49,378 nt of DNA from an uncultured Mycoplasmatota bacterium (GTDB lineage Bacteria; Bacillota_I; Bacilli_A; RF39; UBA660): NCBI GenBank assembly GCA_900551455.1, contig URVV01000009.1, positions 1 through 49,378 of the forward strand, written 5' to 3'. The notes beneath the pieces were generated by a model. The model worked only from the letters and a program-made list of their open reading frames with translations. It was not told the DNA's origin and searched no databases. A program made the position numbers and the translations under genes. Below, piece after piece: positions 45,701 to 49,378 of this stretch. Numbering within the stretch: position 1 is the stretch's first letter; each line of letters starts with the position of its first letter.

Positions 45701-46850
45701 AAATAAATTAGTAGAAAAAGGAATACCAGAAAATGAAATAGAATTTATTCATAATGCTAATACAGAATTACAAAAACAAGCATTATTTGCAAAAGTAAGA
45801 GCAGGACAAGTAAGAGTTTTAATGGGTAGCACAGTTAAAATGGGTGCTGGAACAAACTGCCAAGATAGACTAATAGCACTTCATGATTTAGATTGTCCGT
45901 GGCGACCTAGTGATTTAATACAAAGAAGTGGAAGAATTATAAGACAAGGTAACCAAAATAAAGAAGTATATATTTATAGATATGTAACAGAAAAGACATT
46001 TGATGCTTACCTTTATCAGTTAGTAGAGAATAAACAGAAGTTCATATCTCAAATAATGACATCAAAAACACCTGTTAGAAGTGCTGAAGATATAGATGAA
46101 GTAGCACTTTCTTATGCAGAAATAAAAGCACTTGCAGCTGGTAATCCATTGATAATTGAAAAAACAGAATTAGATACTCAAGTATCAAAATTAAAACTTT
46201 TAAAACAAAGCTATCTAAATGAACAATATGATTTAGAAGATAAAATTAAAAAGAAGTATCCTAATAGAATAAAAGAATTAGAAAAAAATATTGAAAATTA
46301 TAAAACTGATATTGAATATCTAAGTGATAATTATAGTAATGAAGATAGTTTTACTGGTATGACTATCAATGGGATAACATATTCTGAAAAACAAGATGCT
46401 GGTGCGAAGATAATTGATGAATGTAAAAGTATTATAAGTGATGAAACAAAAGAGATAGGAGAGTATAAAGGATTTAAAATGGAGTTAAAGTTCTTTGCGT
46501 TTATGAAAGAGTATAACTTAATTTTAAAGAGAAATTCTACTACTGTTGTTAATCTAGGAAATAGTGAACTTGGAAATATTACAAGAATTGATAATGCACT
46601 AGATAATATATCAAGTCATTTGTTAGACTCACAAACAGAACTTGAAACAATAAAAACACAACTTGAAAAGGCAAAATTAGAGTTTGGTAAACCATTTAGT
46701 CAAGAAGTAGAATTAAAAGAAAAACAAAAAAGATTAAATGAAGTTAATAGATTATTAAATATGAATGAGAAAACTAATGAAATATTAGATGATGATGTAG
46801 AAGAAGTAGAGCAAAATAGACAAATGTATAAAAACAGCTACGAAAGATAA
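39747..46850 (+). CDS. Giant ArdC-like/N6-methylase/SNF2 helicase fusion
   Basis: A 2367-residue multi-domain protein typical of firmicute ICEs. The N-terminus (about 12-110) has an ArdC-N-like module (KWQSFLSCASKNYKYDFDEQLLIYAQRPTA, GHSGIALI) linked to antirestriction and single-strand DNA binding. Residues about 281-395 are low complexity and overlap tnpV. A methyltransferase core shows IEPGCGIGNFIG near 896 and NVPFGNIPVS near 962, replacing the classical NPPY-type motif. The helicase core has HEVGAGKTF near 1566, VDEAHYYKN near 1729, ATGTPISNSMVELY near 1782 and LIQRSGRIIRQGNQN near 2057. A coiled coil ends it (about 2140-2345). It may protect or remodel transferred DNA; this is inferred. 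Confidence 0.88.
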   Translation: MATTLVDIKEVYNETIANITSDSRKWQSFLSCASKNYKYDFDEQLLIYAQRPTAIACASYDTWNSKLNRIIKKGHSGIALITEKYGKPSIRYVWDVSDTQSMYGRKGKKVRVWNVGIAYQDQVVEALENRYGELENKDTFIDSLKSVATILVEDNITDYIDYLLDNKENTRLVNIDNDLIIQKYKNLLQKSIAYMLINKCVGNADKEFLYTDFQDIIMFQDIESVVNLGTATSDISEMTLLNIYEILKNIRINEIEKIRTFDNDKNIVYDKDELKERSEVNDNLQNSRRLQDTELESEREKLQHREIWSYKVGLPKEQEETFIRANENQGYTSRTPIGDRYDSRDESELDNERIDSTGEYNRELEDERSNEVDRINEQLEESSRGDSNKGVNLQLTQENTNNSILFSDSRKDIIESELITNLEDLDDTNSFTVARVKTNLYCVELHYINGIATVELGTRTNEDTWENEIVEADWFNKGLSTDALFDKLEQIFNDEFSSVIYMYDKNDGEIGLLYDVLNKYKINDVELMYDDKDNLIAMDDENIWYGKEFYKFIFDEVFNYDSDNIPTLLNEEDYNKLKEYANKYEKEETKLPTEKEKIIIPRSEKAQLSLFATKEQEFADVIVNMFNNCSKDTIWENSFEIRKVELEKWEHIKSKKRNLTISLESSNNTNHDTSFTYFNSDKTSELRLKEQIESNKLFKMLEKDKDFAIRVTPDSIYVYYHNFDDKVLDLSIDKEEVLEDINNKDNTLIIDDLKEEKIEVPIKRKPREVSYVLHPEVPLEDKINYKIHTDYLGVGTPKERYRNNIKAINILRKCEKENRYATSEEQEILSNYVGWGGLSDAFDPEKWTDEYYELKELLTEEEYNQAKESTLTAFYTPPVVIKAMYKALSNMGLDRGNIIEPGCGIGNFIGLLPNNDKLKIYGVEKDIISGNIARQLYQKSSIAVKGFEEVNYSNSFFDVAIGNVPFGNIPVSDKKYDMRNFLIHDYFFAKAIDKVRPGGIIAFITSQGFMDRKNDDVRKYVASRADLIGAIRLPNNVFKDSAGTTVTSDIIFLQKRDSITDIMPEWINIDTDENNLRINKYFIDNPQMILGKMELISTPFGEEPACIPLNDMNLEEMLNNAIPNVKAEIKDYKIDDIADNEDLSIEADMNVKNFSYALIDDVIYYRENSRMYPQNLSETAENRVKNLVKLRDITREIINLQLDNASDNEIQDKQKELNELYDKFVKKYGLINSRGNASVFSNDGSYFLLCSLEVLDENGNLKRKADLFNKRTIKPKSKERIIENARDALIVSMQEKAKVDISYMQKLCGLDIDKMLEELEGEIFRVPEYGNPNYWVTADEYLSGNVREKLKVAKQFAFEDSSYQKNVEYLKKVIPKDISPTEISIRIGATWIPEDIITNFILDLIDASFYARRDLKAHYSDVTGEWNIENKSCDRNTIAVTSTYGTNRANAYRLIEDALNLRDTKIFDYNYDENGKKVAVLNKKETAIAQAKQDKIKQAFQDWVWNDQERRERLTYLYNEKFNAIIPREYDGSHITFDGINPEITLRPHQVNAIARVLYGGNTLLAHEVGAGKTFEMVASAMESKRLGLCNKSLFVVPNHIIEQFASEFLQLYPSANILVSTKKDFETANRKKFCSRIATGEWDAVIIGHSQFEKIPMSIKRQVAILEQQLQDTLKGIEDLKNHNGERFSIKALMKTQKSIEKKLANLNSTSRKDDVITFEELGVDRLFVDEAHYYKNLYLYTKMRNVGGIAQTEAQKSSDLFMKCRYLDEITGGKGIVFATGTPISNSMVELYTMQRYLQYDKLIESKLQHFDAWASTFGETVTAIELAPEGTGYRTKTRFAKFYNLPELMNMFKEVADIKTSDTLNLPLPKANYENIVIKPSQAQLDLVNSLGERAEKVRNREVDSKVDNMLKITNEGRKIALDQRLINELLPDYENSKIDTCSQNIYRIWEETKDKKSSQLVFCDLSTPKGDGSFDAYTDLKNKLVEKGIPENEIEFIHNANTELQKQALFAKVRAGQVRVLMGSTVKMGAGTNCQDRLIALHDLDCPWRPSDLIQRSGRIIRQGNQNKEVYIYRYVTEKTFDAYLYQLVENKQKFISQIMTSKTPVRSAEDIDEVALSYAEIKALAAGNPLIIEKTELDTQVSKLKLLKQSYLNEQYDLEDKIKKKYPNRIKELEKNIENYKTDIEYLSDNYSNEDSFTGMTINGITYSEKQDAGAKIIDECKSIISDETKEIGEYKGFKMELKFFAFMKEYNLILKRNSTTVVNLGNSELGNITRIDNALDNISSHLLDSQTELETIKTQLEKAKLEFGKPFSQEVELKEKQKRLNEVNRLLNMNEKTNEILDDDVEEVEQNRQMYKNSYER
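40588..40932 (+). CDS. tnpV: TnpV protein, encoded inside the helicase gene in another frame
   Basis: A 114-residue TnpV-family protein (named from the Tn4451 group; thought to be a regulator or excision accessory). Family marks are GDYKIPNL near residue 8, a YGLIRLDYLKSKKKPLYE block, and the C-terminal WTGLMNNLKNQAEEIVIRELIF. Its frame is +1 relative to the surrounding helicase gene, and it lies wholly inside residues about 281-395 of that protein. It has its own strong ribosome binding site, AAAGGAGAGGAG, seven bases before ATG. The overlapping helicase segment is hydrophilic low complexity, so TnpV is the constrained frame. Confidence 0.85.
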   Translation: MITYKTVGDYKIPNLKVKERNFNIGKYGLIRLDYLKSKKKPLYEQMKIKDILAEHLLEIDTTAEMRVNLIMKELIAQENITENLKMKDPMKWTGLMNNLKNQAEEIVIRELIFN

Positions 46851-46859
46851 TTTGTACAT

Positions 46860-46888
46860 TTGTTAAATGCTCTTTATAGTTTTATAAT
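46860..46888 (+). promoter_or_regulatory. Promoter of the Xre-primase operon
   Basis: TTGTTA (46860-46865), 17 bases and a perfect TATAAT (46883-46888). It lies in the short gap after the helicase stop and starts a new unit. Confidence 0.65.
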
Positions 46889-46911
46889 GCTTTATGAAAG
46901 GTGGAAGTATT

Positions 46912-47202
46912 GTGGATGTAGAGAGAGTTAAAGAAAGAAACAAAAGAGTTGCTAAAGCAAATGCAGAATTAAAAAAGATAATTTCATATAATGTTAGATA
47001 TTACAGAACTATAAGAGGAATGAATGAAGAAGAATTAGCATCTTATCTTGGTAAAAAAGGACAATATATTAAAAAGTTAGAAAATGGAGAGTTAAAAGCT
47101 AATCCTCCTATTGATACTATTGATAAGATGGCTTGGGCTTTAGGTGTTCCTTTTGTTGCAATAATTAAGGATAGGAATGACAAAAATGAAAAAGATAAAT
47201 AG
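46912..47202 (+). CDS. Xre-family helix-turn-helix regulator
   Basis: A 96-residue regulator with a Cro/CI helix-turn-helix (VRYYRTIRGMNEEELASYLGKKGQYIKKLENGE, about residues 24-56) and a basic N-terminal arm. GTG 46912 is preferred because AAGGTGG sits seven bases upstream; the ATG at 46894 lies at the predicted transcript start with no signal. It probably controls the operon it heads, whose promoter is immediately upstream. A weaker alternative is an anti-toxin type DNA binder. Confidence 0.82.
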   Translation: MDVERVKERNKRVAKANAELKKIISYNVRYYRTIRGMNEEELASYLGKKGQYIKKLENGELKANPPIDTIDKMAWALGVPFVAIIKDRNDKNEKDK

Positions 47203-47530
47203 TTTTTTTAAGACAAGTTATGAAAATTTTGGATATTTTGTTTCTGATATGCAGTTAGATTTACAAAAGAAAAATAAAGTATATTCTAAATTAGAAATGA
47301 ATAATCAACAACTTTTAAAAAAATATCCTAATGTAAATAAGATACTTGAAAGTACAAATCCTAATAACTTAAATAGTAAAGAATGTTTAGCTTTAATAGA
47401 AATACTAAAAAATCTTTTAAACCAAAAGTATATAGAACTAGAAGAAATGTTTTTTAAAGGACAATATGAAATGTTATATACATTAAATAGAATGAATTAT
47501 TTTGATAAAGATATTGACAATAAAAGTTAA
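47177..47530 (+). CDS. Unknown ICE protein, helical
   Basis: A 117-residue soluble helical protein, no family recognised. It overlaps the Xre gene by 26 bases; ATG 47186, three codons in, is an alternative start. The C-terminal half (LNSKECLALIEILKNLLNQKYIELEEMFFKG) may form a helical hairpin. Part of the Xre-primase operon. Confidence 0.65.
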   Translation: MTKMKKINSFFKTSYENFGYFVSDMQLDLQKKNKVYSKLEMNNQQLLKKYPNVNKILESTNPNNLNSKECLALIEILKNLLNQKYIELEEMFFKGQYEMLYTLNRMNYFDKDIDNKS

Positions 47531-47555
47531 TATCTTTTTAGATTGGAGGAAGAAA

Positions 47556-48221
47556 GTGAAATCAAATAAAACATTATTAGATGAATTAAATAATAAATTA
47601 GAAAAAGAATATAATGAATTTATTCAAGAAATAATAAAATTAGATCCTTTAAGTATTATAAATAAAACTTATGAAATAACTTTAAAACAGGAAATTAAAG
47701 ATTTATATGTCGGTAGTGATATTCTTGATAGATATGAAATTAAAGCACTTCTTGAAAGAAATAATACATTAAAATACTTATATGAATCTTGGCTTGAATA
47801 TGATTTTGATATTCATAAGGAAGTGGAAGAATTAGTACAAGAAGATATAAATGAACTATGTAGGGAATATGTTGATAAGCAGTTATTAAATTGTAAAGAT
47901 GATAATAAGTATATTATTATTAGTGATACATTAGAAGAACTAAATAATTATGATTTTTGTTATCATATAAAACAAAAATATGGACTAGGAAAGTATGAAA
48001 CTTTTAGTCCATTATTAGTTAAAGAAATACTAGATAGTGGTGGCACAAGATATTTATATGACTTTCTTAATGAAGTTAAAGATAATGAACAATTAAAATA
48101 TTTAGTAGATATAAATACCTTTAATAGTAATTTTTATAATAACATTGAAGAAAAGATATTACCTATTTTAAAAGAAACTATAACAAGAGAGAAAAAACAA
48201 AAAGATAAAGAGGAAAGATAA
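47556..48221 (+). CDS. Unknown ICE protein, acidic helical
   Basis: A 221-residue E/N/K/Y-rich soluble protein, function unknown. The GTG at 47556 is chosen because GGAGG lies six bases upstream; an in-frame ATG at 47502 has no signal and lies within the previous gene. No motifs recognised. Its stop overlaps the primase start by one base, so both are coupled. Confidence 0.7.
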   Translation: MKSNKTLLDELNNKLEKEYNEFIQEIIKLDPLSIINKTYEITLKQEIKDLYVGSDILDRYEIKALLERNNTLKYLYESWLEYDFDIHKEVEELVQEDINELCREYVDKQLLNCKDDNKYIIISDTLEELNNYDFCYHIKQKYGLGKYETFSPLLVKEILDSGGTRYLYDFLNEVKDNEQLKYLVDINTFNSNFYNNIEEKILPILKETITREKKQKDKEER

Positions 48222-49189
48222 TGGCATACTTTACTCAAGAACAGATAGATAAAGCAAAAGAAATAGATGTATTATATTATTTACAAAATAAAAATCCAGA
48301 TGAATTAGTATATGAATCAAGAGGTACATATCACACAAGAACACATGATAGTTTAAAGATAAGTAATGGTAAATGGTACTGGTTTTCAAGAGGAATTGGT
48401 GGGATTACTGCACTAGAATATTTAATACAAGTAGAAGAATATTCATTTACTGAGGCAGTAGAACACTTAATTAACCAAAAAGGAATAGAGAAAAAATACA
48501 TACCAAAGATAGAACTGACTGAAAAAGAAAAGATAAAAAAGTTAGTTCTACCGAATAAATCTAAATATAATGATAGAGTAATTACTTATTTAACTGATAG
48601 AGGAATAAGTAAAACTATAGTAGAAGAATGTATAAATAAAGGTTATATTTATCAAACTTATCCACATAACAATGTAGTTTTTGTAGGATTTGATGAAGAA
48701 AATAATCCTAGATATGCAGGAGTTAGAGGAACAAATGCAAGTAGATATATGTGCGATGCTTATGGTAGTGATAAATCATTTTCTTTTAAATTAAAGGCAG
48801 TTATTCCAAATAATGAAGTTCATATATTTGAAAGTGCTATTGATTTATTATCTTATGCGACAATAAAAGAAATGAAAAATGAAAAATGGGATGAAGAAAA
48901 TTTATTATCTCTAGCAGGAGTTTATCAAACTTCAAAAGATGTAATAGGTAGTAAAGTGGCTAAAACAATAACAACTTATTTAAAAAATAATCAAAATATA
49001 GATACAATTATAGTGCATTTTGATAATGATAATGCAGGAAGATTAGCAACTAAAGCATTAGAATATTCTTTATCAGATAGTTATAAAATAATTGATGCTC
49101 CAGCAGAAAGTGGAAAAGATTATAATGATTTTTTATGTAATTTAAAAAATATAAACTGGAAAAATAAGTATCAAGTTAAAGAAAGATGA
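48221..49189 (+). CDS. Toprim-domain DNA primase (DUF3991 type)
   Basis: A 322-residue primase-like protein. The N-terminal part (about 1-85) has the DUF3991-like block NGKWYWFSRGIGGITALEYLIQVEEYSFTEAV, similar to CHC2 zinc-finger primases without the full Cys set. The Toprim domain shows HIFESAIDLLSYAT near residue 204 (catalytic Glu) and IIVHFDNDNAGRLATKAL near 262 (DxDxxG variant). It likely primes the complementary strand of transferred DNA. It is the last gene before the hairpin cluster. Confidence 0.88.
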   Translation: MAYFTQEQIDKAKEIDVLYYLQNKNPDELVYESRGTYHTRTHDSLKISNGKWYWFSRGIGGITALEYLIQVEEYSFTEAVEHLINQKGIEKKYIPKIELTEKEKIKKLVLPNKSKYNDRVITYLTDRGISKTIVEECINKGYIYQTYPHNNVVFVGFDEENNPRYAGVRGTNASRYMCDAYGSDKSFSFKLKAVIPNNEVHIFESAIDLLSYATIKEMKNEKWDEENLLSLAGVYQTSKDVIGSKVAKTITTYLKNNQNIDTIIVHFDNDNAGRLATKALEYSLSDSYKIIDAPAESGKDYNDFLCNLKNINWKNKYQVKER

Positions 49190-49202
49190 AAAAGAAGTTT
49201 TG

Positions 49203-49290
49203 GTGCAGACTAAGACTTATGTCTTAGCCAGCACTGCAAATGTCCTCCTAACATTTGCTGATAGTTAGGGAAACCCTAACCCCCTTTTTG
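49203..49290 (+). other. Three tandem perfect hairpins (candidate structured RNA, oriT or terminator region)
   Basis: CTAAGAC-TTAT-GTCTTAG (49210-49227), GCAAATGT, loop CCTCCTA, ACATTTGC (49236-49258), and GTTAGGG-AAA-CCCTAAC (49264-49280) lie in a row; the last is followed by CCCCTTTTT and looks like a terminator. GTGC/GCAC also brackets the first. Placement after the primase gene, where mobilisation genes normally come next, suits oriT or a structured RNA. A TATAAT at 49335-49340 has no convincing -35. Confidence 0.6.
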
Positions 49291-49378
49291 TTAGTATATA
49301 TACACTTTGTTAAAAAGAATAAAGAAAAATATGATATAATTATATATAGAAGTGACAGATAAATAGTAATTTGTTGAA

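Larger units (their letters stand above)
31382..49378 (+). mobile_element. Integrative and conjugative element, left part (Tn1549/CTn-like backbone)
   Basis: All genes run rightward from the integrase: int, parA, parB, exported Cys protein, thioester/Cna-B adhesin, sortase, four small genes, ArdC-like/methylase/helicase giant with embedded tnpV, Xre regulator, two unknown genes, Toprim primase. This set recurs in firmicute ICEs. Stops and starts overlap by 1-50 bases in most of it. Ribosome binding sites switch from the chromosomal AGGTGAT form to GGAGG or AAGGAG. Relaxase, VirD4/VirB4-type and other transfer genes are not in the window and are expected beyond 49378, so transfer ability is not shown. 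Confidence 0.85.

Noticed and set aside
31382..49378. CRISPR array or restriction system in the element
   Set aside because: No regularly spaced repeats or nuclease/specificity genes were seen; only the methylase domain of the helicase fusion.

Overview
The window comes from an AT-rich, Gram-positive-type bacterium, most likely an uncultured gut member of the Bacilli/Erysipelotrichia-like lineages. The evidence is firmicute gene order (comN-secDF, rel-dtd, spmA-spmB, sigG-ylmC), EzrA, a class 3 fructose-bisphosphatase, a SecDF fusion and SEDS/DacF cell-wall genes. Sporulation genes (sigG, ylmC, dacF, spmA, spmB) point to a spore-forming lineage. The species cannot be named from the sequence. 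No rRNA, tRNA or CRISPR array was seen, and no gene-free stretch exceeds about 300 bases; the longest (31382-31604) is the left end of a mobile element.

Chromosomal part (1-31381). A giant exported Cys-rich and Gly-rich surface protein (181-4968) and a membrane-anchored secreted nuclease are followed by a Nudix hydrolase, sigG with a striking leader hairpin, ylmC, an unlisted 33-residue ORF, rnhB, typA, fbp and a phosphoketolase gene (xfp). Next come ezrA with two Asn/Gln/Pro-rich membrane-anchored proteins, a convergent RNHCP zinc-ribbon gene, comN-secDF, rel-dtd, an FtsW/RodA/SpoVE-type gene, a TetR gene behind an 18-bp direct repeat, dacF-spmA-spmB, an unlisted 45-residue Asn-rich antisense ORF, an unknown 292-residue protein, and secA. 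Promoters with 17-bp spacers and Rho-independent terminators are easy to see. In three places the -35 box lies inside the preceding terminator hairpin.

Mobile part (about 31382-49378, running off the right edge). An integrative and conjugative element (ICE) sits directly at the 3' end of secA. In order it carries an integrase-binding region (five copies of TGTTTGTAAA in two orientations), a Tn916-type tyrosine integrase, parA-parB, a small exported Cys protein, a thioester/Cna-B adhesin with its own sortase, four small proteins, a 2367-residue ArdC-like/methylase/helicase protein, an Xre regulator, two unknown proteins and a Toprim primase. Three tandem hairpins close the window, where mobilisation genes would be expected next. 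Relaxase, coupling protein and type IV secretion genes are not in the window, so conjugation is inferred from family resemblance.

Most notable: a complete tnpV gene with its own strong ribosome binding site lies in another frame inside the helicase gene (40588-40932), in a stretch where the helicase is a low-complexity linker. Other highlights are the secA 3'-end insertion site, the sigG leader switch, the paired N/Q-rich proteins beside ezrA, and the three-hairpin element at the right end.
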